Source: Ophioderma brevispina
Taxonomy: Eukaryota; Echinodermata; Ophiuroidea; Amphilepidida; Ophiodermatidae
DNA length: 64,000 bases
Assembly: GCA_023653785.1 (NCBI GenBank)
Contig: JAMKCH010005445.1
Coordinates: 1 to 64,000 of the forward strand
Direction: 5' to 3'
Part shown: positions 35,911 to 45,469 of the stretch, in pieces
Numbering within the stretch: position 1 is the stretch's first letter
Layout of the letters: every line of letters begins with the position of its first letter
Made by a program: the position numbers and the translations under genes
Notes under the pieces: generated by a model
Told to the model about the DNA's origin: nothing
Database searches by the model: none
The model's input: only the letters and a program-made list of their open reading frames with translations

Positions 35911-36276
35911 TTAAAGGCACTATCAGTGATTTGCTAAATCAGAAAATCGAAAAAATCATCAAAAATCAGACTTTTGCATGTCTGTAACAAGCATAGGTAT
36001 CCTACCATACCCTACAAATGTTAGGACCAGAAGCAACCTAATAAGGACGAAATCGGATATTTTAGTCATAGTGTCCGAACGGACACTAACTACAACACAT
36101 AATTGAATGGAGATTCGTATCTTTGAACATTGCCGTTTTCTTCCTTTTCTGTCAATTATTCAGTTAGAAAAAGTAAGTTATGGAAATTCTACAGGCTTAT
36201 TCTTCACTTGTAAAGCTATTCTTGCAAATTTCAAATACTTTGACTCTTTTGGATAAATCACTGATAGTGTCTTTAA
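35911..36276 (+). mobile_element. MITE copy 3, right border of the exon duplication
   Basis: The best-preserved copy: TTAAAGGCACTATCAGTGAT at the left and ATCACTGATAGTGTCTTTAA at the right are perfect inverted repeats of 20 bases including a TTAA. 366 bp, no coding capacity. The sequence to its right (atgtatatatgaggggga) is unique, so the duplication ends here. Confidence 0.8.
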
Positions 36277-36954
36277 TGTATATATGAGGGGGAGGTCGAC
36301 ATGGATCCATGTTTTTCGTACACCGTTTTTTAACGCTAAATGATTTTTGCCCAAAATTTTATGCAATTGCCCTAATTATCAGTTGCGCATATTTTGGTGG
36401 AAAAAAATCAAATCGGCCATGACGTGAAGCATTCTGGTGGCGCTATTCAAAACTATTTTTGCCCCTTAAATCGTACTGGTGTAACGTTTAATTTTTATAA
36501 AATTTATTTCAGCAATGTAAATGTATTGAAAATATTATGAGCCGAATTTTAAGGAAAAAGTTGTTTGGGAAAGTGGTTTCCTAGTTTTCGGCGGAAGAAT
36601 TTTTTGTGAAACACAAACATTGTTTTTTTAGTCCGCCATTTTGAATTGGTACAACCGATTTTCATTATTTCCAGTTATGTGATCGTGTTGATGTACCCCA
36701 TCAATGACCAGAGTTTTGGTAAAAAATTCCAATGGCAAAGTGACCGGAATGCTCAAGAGCTTGCAACATCAGCTCATGTTCTTGACATTTATTTTTTCTA
36801 TAAATACAATTATGTGTACGTAATATTATTAACTAATTTATTTATGAGAGCGAATGAAGTACGTCATTAATTACAAATTAAACATGGGTCAAGAACAATG
36901 AAAGTTTGATAATTATCAACTGCGTGTTACATGATCACAATTGCTTTGCGCAGT

Positions 36955-37060
36955 GACCCAGGTAATCCAGGGATTATACCCGTAAATTGCTCATATATGG
37001 TATCGCGCGTACTATAAACAGCTAAATTTACGGATAACAAGCATTCCAGCCAATAGCTCC
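36955..37060. repeat. Short palindromic repeat with ACTATAAACAG
   Basis: cccgtaaattgctcatatatgg and gctaaatttacggataac form an imperfect inverted pair around actataaacag. The ACTATAAACA motif with nearby TTTACGG recurs at about 33170 and 35350. Confidence 0.4.
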
Positions 37061-37139
37061 TTATCACATATGCGGATACAGGTAAAGTAATATATCGAAT
37101 ATTCCACTATCAACACGCTGATAGCTACATATATACTCT

Positions 37140-37285
37140 ATCTCGTCCCCCATTCTCTCCTTCCATTTTGTGAGAGGTCCAGGGTTCAACTCCCATTGTA
37201 AGATATGTCCTGGGATTTGTTTTATGGCAGGGGTTGAATATCTTGAGCATGTTAGGTTTGTGTGGGGATGCATGTTCCGTTCTCC
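37140..37285 (+). mobile_element. tRNA-like SINE fragment
   Basis: The B box in AGGGTTCAACTCCC is followed by 'atatgtcctgggatttgttt'. The A box is not clear. The post-B-box body resembles the copy at 37770, where 'catgtcctggatgtatttcc' follows the B box. Confidence 0.45.
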
Positions 37286-37769
37286 TCTTTTGTATTAATA
37301 TTTTGATGGGGGGCTCAGTTTACGCATTCAGAAATGACCTCGTTACACTAGTGTGTTATGATAACTGTTGGCATGTTCCTGTGTACAGTGCATGTCTTTT
37401 TCCAATGGGCATTTCGTATGATTAGATAATCCATCAGCAAATTGATATTGTGCACTCTTTGTTTGTGTGTTGTATATTGTTTACCCTGTCCACACATCAC
37501 TACTACTTGAAATGAAAGAAAAACAGGTGATTTGTATTATAGATGCTGATATTTCTATAGAAACACCATAGGTTGAATTTCCTAGGTTGCTCCTATAGGA
37601 AATTAGAAAGTTCCACCCATTTCTGCCACCAAAGAAACCGTTATCAGCTTAATCATTTCAGATGGGGCTATTTTTTATAGAAAGCTTTACACCAGCACAA
37701 AAATCAAAATTTTCACATTTTTCAGGGACACACCTTTATTTGAAACTGTTAAATAGCCATTTATTCAGG

Positions 37770-37890
37770 GCAGCTTAAAGTAGCTCTGTATTGCCTCCTA
37801 AGTGAGAAGTTCCAGGTTCAAGTACCCCACCACTGGGGACCCATGTCCTGGATGTATTTCCCAGGGTATCTCTCCACTTGAGATGTTATG
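37770..37890 (+). mobile_element. tRNA-like SINE fragment
   Basis: A B box in CCAGGTTCAAGTACCCC with 'accactggggacccatgtcc tgga' downstream. The A-box part (agtagctctgtattgcctcc) is degraded. Probably the same family as 37140. Confidence 0.45.
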
Positions 37891-38539
37891 TTTGCTTGTT
37901 ATTCATGTTGCAGATGGTTCTAGTATGTGAGCGTGTTCCTTTCTTTCTCGGGGTGGGGGGGGGGGGCGGGGGGTGAGGAACATGCCAACCTAATAGTAAA
38001 CAGAAAATCAAAACGGACATCAACTTCCGGGTGATAGTATGTTTCAAAAGCTTAAACGGGAGGATGGGCGCGGCTTACGCGATCGAACGGTTACACACCG
38101 ACTTGACTAAAGCTAGGCCTGGTCCAATATTTAAATCTAAAATGACCGTTTTTGAAATTACCACTATTTTGCCAGACGGGGTTAATCCATAACACCGAAA
38201 GGATTTTGAAGCAATCATTTGTTATTATTATATGATATTACTAAGTCTTTGACCAAGGTTTAAAGAGATGATTTTTTAATGTCAATGGGACCGAGACGCC
38301 ATAGTAATGCACGTAGCAGTTCAACAACTTACCGTTCGGAAATCCCCAATGCCCAAATCGAGGCAGATCGTGGCCATAACCCCCCCTGCTTTTCTTTCCT
38401 CTCTAGTGTTAACCCTGTGTATACTACCTGTCAAATAGTCAAAATGGAACAATGTGGTAGGATGAAGTGGGCTACACTTAAGATCCAGACCAATTATCCT
38501 CGTACCCAGAAACCCCGATTTTATCGGACGTAGTCAATT

Positions 38540-38700
38540 TTGGTATTAAAAGATAGCTATTTCCCATTTACCCTTGAAATCTTAGGGCTAAAGGTAGAAG
38601 GATGTTTGATTTGGATTTATGGGTTGAATGTTGAAAGTGTACTGTACTCCATTGGTTGATATATACAAAATACTCAATGGGGCTCACAAAAATCATGTTT
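38540..38700 (-). repeat. Inverted copy of the GCTCATAACATCC repeat
   Basis: gatagctatttcccatttac ccttgaaatcttagggctaa is the reverse complement of the block at about 44925-44965, followed by aaatactcaatggggct matching 'ccccattgagtact' inverted. Confidence 0.5.
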
Positions 38701-38810
38701 CTTGCTCTCGCATCAAAACGATTTAAAATATCAGCACAAAACTTTACAGAAGATGTGTTTTGGGGTGAAGGCAATCGCTCAAGATAAAAAATATATTAAT
38801 TAAATCGTGG

Positions 38811-39035
38811 GGCTGGAAAAAAAATGCAAAATTTCTCAGGAAAAAAAACAAATCCAAATTTCTCTCCATGATTGCAAAATCTTCAATCCAAGAGATTGCA
38901 AAAATGTCCCTCCCGAAGCAAAATTTCCCCTCAATTCTTATGTATTTCTTTATTTAAAGGACAAAAAATTTACTCATAAAAATCAACATTTCTTGGGAAT
39001 GCAATTTCCAAATTTCCCGCTTTTTCAGGTGTGCT
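38811..39035. mobile_element. Second copy of the AAATTTCCCTCC-rich hAT-like MITE
   Basis: Starts gggctggaaaaaaaatgcaa and ends ccgctttttcaggtgtgc. It shares 'aattcttatgtatttcttta' and the 'gggaatgcaatttcc' block with the 51007 copy. The frame read through it as a 76-residue ORF is accidental. Confidence 0.65.
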
Positions 39036-39888
39036 AAAATTCAGGTCATCCCCTTTAAGTTTAATTTGAAGCGCATTTCAACTGGTTATTTAATCAATAT
39101 GAATCTTAGGCCAAATTGAAATGCACTGTCTAAAAGTCAAGCAGGCTACAAGGAAGGGTATGAGAATAAACAGATATGAAGGTATTCTGAAATCGGGCCG
39201 ATTATGACCTTATCGGTATCTGTCAGTATCGGCAAAATTCTCATTTTTTACCGATTTCTATAACGATTAAATTAATATCAAAGAGAACCAAACTTGATGA
39301 AAATGTTCTCCAAATGATGGCCAAAGTGTGTAAATAAATCGAAACTGAAACAATAATTTATTTATGTACATAAGAGTGTGTATGTTGTCCCTAACTTTAT
39401 TTTGCAGTTTTTTTAGTGGTTTACCTTAAATCGATCTGCTACTTTTTGGCAGCTTATGGATGTCAACACCGGCGCTTGTGATAACGAAAAATTTAAACAC
39501 AGAAGAATATTGGAATCGGAATGAACCGATTGTGAAATTTTAAAATCTGTAATCGGTATAACAGATATTAGGGTGATCGGTTAGACACTACTCAAGGGTC
39601 AAATTTGGAGTTTATTGGAGGTTATTGTTAGGATTAGTTATTGTTAGGGTTAGGATTAGACCTAGGGTTAGGATACTTATGTGAAGATAAGACCCAATTT
39701 TGCTCAACACTTTTAAAAAAGTGAAGAAATGGTTCAATTTCAGGATTTCTTTAGGTATTGCACTTTTGCAGGAATTTTGACACCTGATCTGTCTTCTGTC
39801 CTTCCTTCACCTTTTGTCTTTTAATATTTGGTGTAATCTGCATGGTTCTAACTATTTGTTTACTTATTATTGCACAAATAACCTCCAG

Positions 39889-39933
39889 AAAAAGAGCCTC
39901 ATTGAACCTGATACCAGTGAGGTGCAAGATGAG
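39889..39933 (+). CDS. Cassette exon 5 of putative anoctamin, intact
   Basis: A 45-nt exon, 15 codons, phase 0-0, reading KKSLIEPDTSEVQDE. The acceptor is acctccag and the donor gtgagtctacc, the latter identical in its first 11 bases to the donor of the 44273 exon. Upstream, ggttctaactatttgtttac matches the module before the other cassettes. The acidic C-terminal half (TSEVQDE) aligns with TSEVPDEEG of the 34140 exon, supporting common origin and selection on the protein frame. It lies just upstream of a tRNA-like SINE at 40105. Confidence 0.6.
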
Positions 39934-40104
39934 GTGAGTCTACCTCGCATTTCTGAATTAATCACTGTTCATACCGTTCCTTTGACTTGCCTTAATTTCA
40001 CTTTCTTGCCACTTTAACTCACTTCAGTCCTTTTACCCGGTTACATCTCCTTTATGCTTTCCATCTCCTTCCTTTCTTGCACCCCTTCCTGTAATTTGTC
40101 CCTT

Positions 40105-40187
40105 TCCATGGGCGGGCTGGTGAAGTGGTTCATCCATTCACCTTTCACCAATGCAGCCTGGGTTCAATTTCCTGTGGAGCCAGTGAA
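40105..40187 (+). mobile_element. tRNA-like SINE head
   Basis: GGGCGGGCTGGTGAAGTGG (A-box-like) and GCCTGGGTTCAATTTCC (B box) are spaced as in a tRNA gene. The body is not recognisable because the inverted-repeat transposon at 40188 starts right after it. Confidence 0.5.
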
Positions 40188-40982
40188 CCTAAGGCGATAT
40201 TCCCAGTTTCAGGAGCAAAGTATTGCCTCACACGGAACGATTAACTTGCGCACGGGTTATAAAATTGTTCCGTGCGAGTCTTGGAAATCTAAAATAAACA
40301 CTGACCTTTCCTTCCAGTGTGGTCGTACTTAAAGTTAACACTCACAGCGGTGTTAATCCCGTATTGGTTCAATGTTTATTGTCAGTCTCCACACAAACAC
40401 CAATTATCGATGGCTCATAAATTTTAAGTGGGGCGATGAATAAATAAATCATCTTCAGTTTACAAAATACCAACAATTTCGCGAAGTGTGTTGATTGTAG
40501 TAAAAATGTGCTGGAGAAAATGCATTTATGTATGACGGATGTGAAATCTATACAAGCCCTACTTTAAAAACTCCCAAGTGAATTTCATCTCATCAATCAC
40601 ATATTGATATCGAAATGCAAAGCGAAGAAAGCACGCTAGAAAATGCACCACTGTACTGCCTCACTAAAATGTATTATGTGCTACATGTACAGACAAACTG
40701 TTTACAAATGATATAATTATAGCGGCGACCACATACGGCCCACGGGGCAAAGAGTGATTCCAAACATTAAGACGATATTGATCGATAATACTGTTAATTG
40801 GCTATAAAAGATTTTCTCCCGTGCGGCTTATAAATGTTCCGGGTGAGGTTTGTTTATTACAATGTGAATATTCCGTGCAAGCTATGATAATTTTGCGCTC
40901 GACGTGTTCCGTTGGAGGCTTTAGTCCGAGGCAATACTTTGCTCTTGAAACTGGCCTGATATGGGAATCGCATCTAAGGCAC
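40188..40982. mobile_element. Non-autonomous DNA transposon with long subterminal inverted repeats
   Basis: agtttcaggagcaaagtatt gcctc (40206 on) is the inverse of gaggcaatactttgctcttg aaact (40936 on) with one mismatch. The homology extends outward (cctaaggcgatattccc / gggaatcgcatctaagg). Both arms carry CGGAAC and CCGTGC motifs inside. No transposase seen. Confidence 0.6.
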
Positions 40983-41084
40983 TCCACAGTGGTGCCCTGA
41001 GCACTTCGGTGAATTTGATGTGTGTTATAAGAATTAAATATCATTATGCAAACATATTAAGGCTTTGTCCACTGCTGGAAATTA

Positions 41085-41285
41085 TTGTTATCTCATTCCA
41101 ACCTCATTCCATTCCATTCACCTTCCATTTCCCTTTCCTTCCCTTCCCTTCCCTTCCCTTCTCTTCCCTCCCATCCTGCCTCCCTTTCTTCCATTCCCTC
41201 CCATCCTGCCTTCCTTTCTTCCCTTCATTTCCTCCCCTTCCTCTTTTCTTTCTTTATCCCCTTTTCCCCTTTCCAGTCTTACAAG
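41085..41285. repeat. Polypyrimidine CCCTT/CCATT low-complexity tract
   Basis: About 200 bp almost entirely C and T on the + strand (repeats of cttcccttccct, ctcccatcctgcctcc). Three overlapping 77-120 codon frames here are low-complexity artefacts. It could form triplex or slipped structures. Confidence 0.8.
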
Positions 41286-41932
41286 AAATTTATCCCTGCC
41301 TGGAACATGCCCCTGTAAAGTAATCTCTTCCTACATGCTCTTCCCATAAATTGGTATTGAGGAGGAGTTTGACACCTGTTGTTGCGCTATCATCTACTCA
41401 TTGATTCCTACAATGCTTTTCATAGATGGCCTATCTTGGAGATGAGCAGGACATATTTGTACACTTAAACCCAATCCCAGCTGAGCCCTTGAGCAGACAA
41501 TTCAGATTTTGTTCTGATTGCAAAATACCCTGGTCAGTAATTTCCCTCAGCTTGGATCACTTTCCTCGCTGCATCAGAAGCCAGATGGTCCTGTGCCAGA
41601 CTAGATTGTCTAAAATTAATAGTCTTGTATATAATGGCCAATCGGGTAAAATTTTAGAAATACACGCAGTGCATTGATAGTATCTTATTTCACTATGCGA
41701 ATTGCACGCAAGTGTAAAAGAACATATGCCCATTGCGTAGGACTGATAAATCTTCCTTGGCATATCATTTTAGGTTACAAGTTTGTTATAAAAATGGTGA
41801 TATAGTGATGTTTTTGTTGTGTGTTAATTGGGTTAAAAGCTGCATATTATTTGTTGAAACATCTCAGCACACATGCATTGATTTGTCTGATTTAGCTCAC
41901 AACATGTAACATTTTAAACTATAATGAGCACC

Positions 41933-42174
41933 CCAGAGGGTTTATTGAGTATATCCCACAATGCACTGGTTTTGGGAAATTTCACTTCAATAACACATTA
42001 AAAACTCTGACTTTTACATTCAAGGTGGGAGTAATTTTTTGCATGATCATGAAATGTCTTGTGGTTCTTAAACTTCTTAAACACTTTTTATCCCTAAGTA
42101 CTGACATGTGTTTAGTACAGTACAGTATGGGCACATTGCAATGCATTATGGGATTGGTTCAAAACCCCCTCTGG
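41933..42174 (+). mobile_element. MITE of the CAGAGGGGGT family, uninterrupted
   Basis: 242 bp from ccagagggtttattga to tcaaaaccccctctgg, with inverted termini that extend to 'cccacaatgcactgg' and 'caatgcattatggga'. It serves as the reference copy showing the empty site of the nested insertion at 10519. Confidence 0.7.
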
Positions 42175-42667
42175 AGTCGCCCAATCAATGCATCATTTGG
42201 TGCAAGTTATAAATGCAAAATTTTATTTGAAGCTATCAGAATATAAACAAGTTACATTAGCTCACAACAGGCCCTCATTTCTCTCGATACTTTTTGCATT
42301 TGCGAGTTCTAATTAATATGAACATTTTGTAGGTGGTATATTTTGTTTAATTAAGAATTAATGCAGTCTATTTCTACAATGAATGGTGAGATTTCCCGAG
42401 GAGAGCAACCTAAGCTCAAATCGAACCCCTTAATTTATATAGAAATTCACAACTTTGTTATAAAAATCCGGATCCAGAAATTCTGTTATACACAGTATCC
42501 CATGGCATTGTTATACTATACATAAGTGTTTACTGCATCAAAACGAAAAATCCAATTCATCTCAAACTTATGAATTGAGCATTTTAGGTGACTATCTTTA
42601 GTTCTAGTCCTCTATTTTTGATTATTACACAAAAAATATATAAATTTTGAACTATCTGAGTCAGCCT

Positions 42668-43006
42668 TTAAAGGGGCATTTCGTGATCCACAGCCTCGTT
42701 CCCCCGACTTACCTAAAAATTGTTGAGATTTTTATAGCATCTGAACCGTTAGCCTTAGTAATCCATGTGTGCCCAATCTTACGTGCAAACTCGGTCGCAT
42801 CTGTAAGAAATTTGCAATTTTGAATTTTCTGTCCGTAAATGGACAGAAATTACAGCACAGTAGCCTATGGGACCGTGGGAAACAAGCAATTGCTCATAAC
42901 ACAACCGCAAGATCAGGATCAGCTCAAATTTTGAGAATAAGCTTTTCTCAAGGATATCTAGTGATCAATGAATAAAAAGGTGCTGAAATCACGAAATGCC
43001 TGTTTA
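42668..43006. mobile_element. MITE with GGGGCATTTCGTGAT termini
   Basis: Left end tttaaaggggcatttcgtga and right end gaaatcacgaaatgcctgtt are inverted repeats. About 339 bp with no transposase; the 68-residue frame inside is accidental. A diverged relative occurs at 20505-21273. Confidence 0.7.
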
Positions 43007-43380
43007 AGAAAGAGTGGATCCAATTCCAATCTACCCAACCCAACCAGAAACTGTCCCATTTCTACGTTCTCCAGACTGAACTGTCAAAAAACTTACTAGC
43101 CCCCCCCCTCCCCTTGGTATTGAACAGCCTAAGTCAATTACTCATATTTGGGGAAATAAAAGGTAATTGATTATGTATATTACTCAATGCTTCATGGATA
43201 TTATTGAGAAACATTATCTTATAAGAGAGCCAGTAGTCTCAATAAGTGTCTACAGGTCAGATCTGGCCCACAGACTAGTGGTTGGCCATTTAGCAGCTCT
43301 AATATGGGGGGGGGGTGTTCAAGTAATGGATGTGTGTTTTTGTGTCACCTGCAACGATTTGTAGGAGGCACATAATTTTA

Positions 43381-43763
43381 AAGTGGCGTGGTCTAGCGGT
43401 TAGCAAGCTTACCTCTGGAGCAAAGGGTCCAGGGGTCGAATCTCAGTGGGACCACTTGCTGGATTTAATTCGGGAACTCAATTTGGGATTTAATTTGTAT
43501 AACAGATATATTGATTAAAACCTGAATACCACTTTCTCCATGGTTCATTTGAAATGGGCAAATGAACCATGAAAGCTTGCACTACCCATCCGGTGTGTGT
43601 TTCGTGTAGTGTGTTTGAATGTTGCAATATGGCGCTGTTTAAGCTGCTGCCTCCAAGTTGCATTGTTTCTGTTTCTGTCTAGTAAATATTAAGTTGTAAA
43701 GTCTCTAGCAATTTGGCCTACAGGCCACGATTTAAGATTTAAATAAACCTTGATTATTATTAA
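43381..43763 (+). mobile_element. tRNA-derived SINE, apparently full length
   Basis: The tRNA-like head GGCGTGGTCTAGCGGTTAGC carries an A box, and CCAGGGGTCGAATCTC carries a B box about 40 nt on, the RNA polymerase III internal promoter. It is followed by an unrelated body and a tail ending 'ttaaataaaccttgattattatt'. The head matches the minus-strand copy at 6590-6895 (GGCCTAGCGGTTAG, then the same TTGCTGGATTTA-TTCGGG continuation), which defines a family. Confidence 0.75.
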
Positions 43764-43829
43764 TTGTAATCCAAAATCTGTTTGTGTGTGTATTAAAGTT
43801 TTGGGTAAACCTTTTTCAAATCGCTCGTG

Positions 43830-44090
43830 CATGGACAACTTTAATTACAATTGTCACCAAAAGTCAAGGGTGAACCATAGAGACTTGCATGTGTGGTGGA
43901 GTTAAAAGGCCATATCAAGGCCAAAGGTCATTAAAGGTCAACCTTTTTCAAATTGCTTGCGCATGACTTGACTCCATTTGCCACCAAACTCAGATCATAG
44001 GTCAACCATAGACACTTGAATGTTATGGCAGGGTTAAAGGTCACATACCAAGATTAAAGGTCACTAGAGGTAAACTTGTGCATAGAATGA
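43830..44090. repeat. Imperfect ~125-bp tandem repeat with GGTCA half-sites
   Basis: Two to three units share 'accatagagacttg / accatagacacttg', 'ccaaaggtcattaaaggtca / gattaaaggtcactagaggt' and 'acctttttcaaa'. They sit just after the SINE at 43381. Confidence 0.55.
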
Positions 44091-44272
44091 AGGAAAGGTG
44101 GATCACAATAAAAAGCAGGTTACACTAGTGGTTACCAGGTTACCAATAATTGGTCAAGGTAATCTGTAGTGGTTCAAGAACTGCTTGTTACTGCAAATAA
44201 ATTATGTGCTATGTACATGTGATGTAGAGATTCTAATTGTTTGTTTACTTGTATGTATTAAATCAACATCAG

Positions 44273-44311
44273 CAAAAGGGCCTCATTGAGCCGGAAAGCA
44301 GTGAAGAAGCG
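44273..44311 (+). CDS. Cassette exon 6 of putative anoctamin, intact
   Basis: A 39-nt exon of 13 codons, phase 0-0, reading QKGLIEPESSEEA, between caacatcag and gtgagtctacc. It is the shortest and arguably the best-preserved cassette. QKGLIEP matches KKSLIEP of the 39889 exon, and the flanking intron sequence (ttctaattgtttgtttacttg before, gtgagtctacc after) is shared too. It would add a short acidic segment to the cytosolic tail. The distance to the next recognised exon is about 8.5 kb, and the expected exon encoding the conserved FxDGxRxID motif was not seen in between. Confidence 0.6.
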
Positions 44312-44703
44312 GTGAGTCTACCAGAGTTTACTGAATCTTGAAAAGAGATAATATATGGCTGCATCTTGATCTCTTTATTTTGGCAAGTGTTTCACCAGGA
44401 TCTGTGCCTCCTTGTTTAAGTTACTTGTAAACAGCATGGTTTTCAATTTGGGAAAATCATACATTCACTGTCATCCTTATGATTTTTGTAATTTTGTATA
44501 AAGTAACACCTTTTCTGTTTGTTTGAGGCACTTGTAATAACTCATTTTATTTTGTGCATGATTCAAAATAGTGTTTGTAACACAGAGTTGCTAACTAGTA
44601 CAAATTGCACATGAAAAAATAATGGTAAATATGAAATTATGATTATCCAACAAAATATGAAATACGAGAGAACCAAAACTAAAAAAAAAATAGAAAGTGT
44701 TAG

Positions 44704-45000
44704 AGGATGGCCCGATATAGGTCTATAAAATTCTCATCTTGATAGAATGGCCTTCACCCCAAAACCCCATATGTAAAGTTTTGTGCCGATATTTCAACCC
44801 GTTTTTAAGTTAGAGCTAAAAATGTGATTTTGTAATCCCCATTGAGTACTGCGTAAAATTATTATTGGTCGACCAAAATGGGGCATATTTTCGCTCATAA
44901 CATCCAAACCAGCATCCTTTAGCCCTAAGATTTCAAGGGTAAGGGAAATGAGAAAATAGTAGCTTTTTCTGATAGCCAAAAAAAATGGTGACCCCTTCCC
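44704..45000. repeat. Dispersed repeat (GAATGGCCTTCACCCC plus GCTCATAACATCC), longer copy
   Basis: tgatagaatggccttcaccc (as at 21640) is continued by attgagtactgcgtaaaatt, tcgctcataacatccaaacc and ctaagatttcaagggtaagg. The second half recurs at 12725-12890 in the same orientation and at 38540-38700 inverted, with a stub at 4575-4650. Confidence 0.6.
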
Positions 45001-45261
45001 TTTTTCTCGTTTTGGGTAAAATCTGGGGGCGGTCCTTGGGAGGCGAGGATAGGGCTGTTAGCGGGGGATCAGACATAACTTTTATTTCAAACTCAAAATG
45101 ACTGTTGTACATTCAAAAATGAAACTTGGAACCTTTTTTGTCCTTAGATGGAACCCTCAACAGTGGAACTCTAAAAAATGGTTCTTAAAAATCGAGAGAA
45201 GAAGAAGGAGAAGAGAAGAAACCTAAAAAGGTGAAGTAATCAGAAGGGGGTCTGTAAAAGG

Positions 45262-45466
45262 GTTGGTGCGTCACTTGTCAGAGGGGCAATTTCCTCAGTT
45301 TTGAGGCAGATTTCCCAGTTAGATGGGGTTGTTTATTAAGGTAGAATTTTCCTGGTTGGAAGTGAAAAAAGGTCAGATTAGCATTGATTTTCAAGTTTAT
45401 CTTCACGGCCAACCTCTTTGGGGTGGCAACCTTACCCCCTGCTCCCCGCCTGTTACGCGCTACTGC
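45262..45466. mobile_element. hAT-like MITE, fourth copy of the GTGGCGTAACAGG family
   Basis: Starts near tggtgcgtcacttgtcagag and ends ccccgcctgttacgcgctac. The interior repeats the order of the 19104 copy (gaggggcaatttcc, gttttgaggcagatttccca, cacggccaacctctttgggg). Both ends are degraded and no target duplication is clear. Confidence 0.55.
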
Positions 45467-45469
45467 TTT

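Noticed and set aside
39610..39680. TTAGGGTTAGG-like stretch as interstitial telomere
   Set aside because: Only a few imperfect units (ttaggattagttattgttag ggttagg), too short and degenerate to support a telomeric origin.
40961..41349. Three overlapping P/S/F/L-rich frames of 77-120 codons
   Set aside because: All are readings of a polypyrimidine tract; presence in every frame shows the openness comes from base composition.
41427..41677. 83-codon frame after cttttcatag starting MAYLGDEQD
   Set aside because: Acceptor-like start but no donor or recognisable domain; it reads straight to a stop in sequence with no other coding sign.
43161..43220. GTAATTGATTATGTATAT read as the anoctamin IDYV segment
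   Set aside because: Only four residues match, the preceding FxDG is absent, and a stop follows after a few codons; judged coincidental.
45149..45240. Possible exon starting ATGGAACCCTC after ttgtccttag, followed by a Lys/Glu-rich stretch before gtgaag
   Set aside because: In-frame TAA after eight codons, and the GGAACCC...GGTTCTT text belongs to a dispersed repeat type also seen at 25.1 and 30.5 kb.
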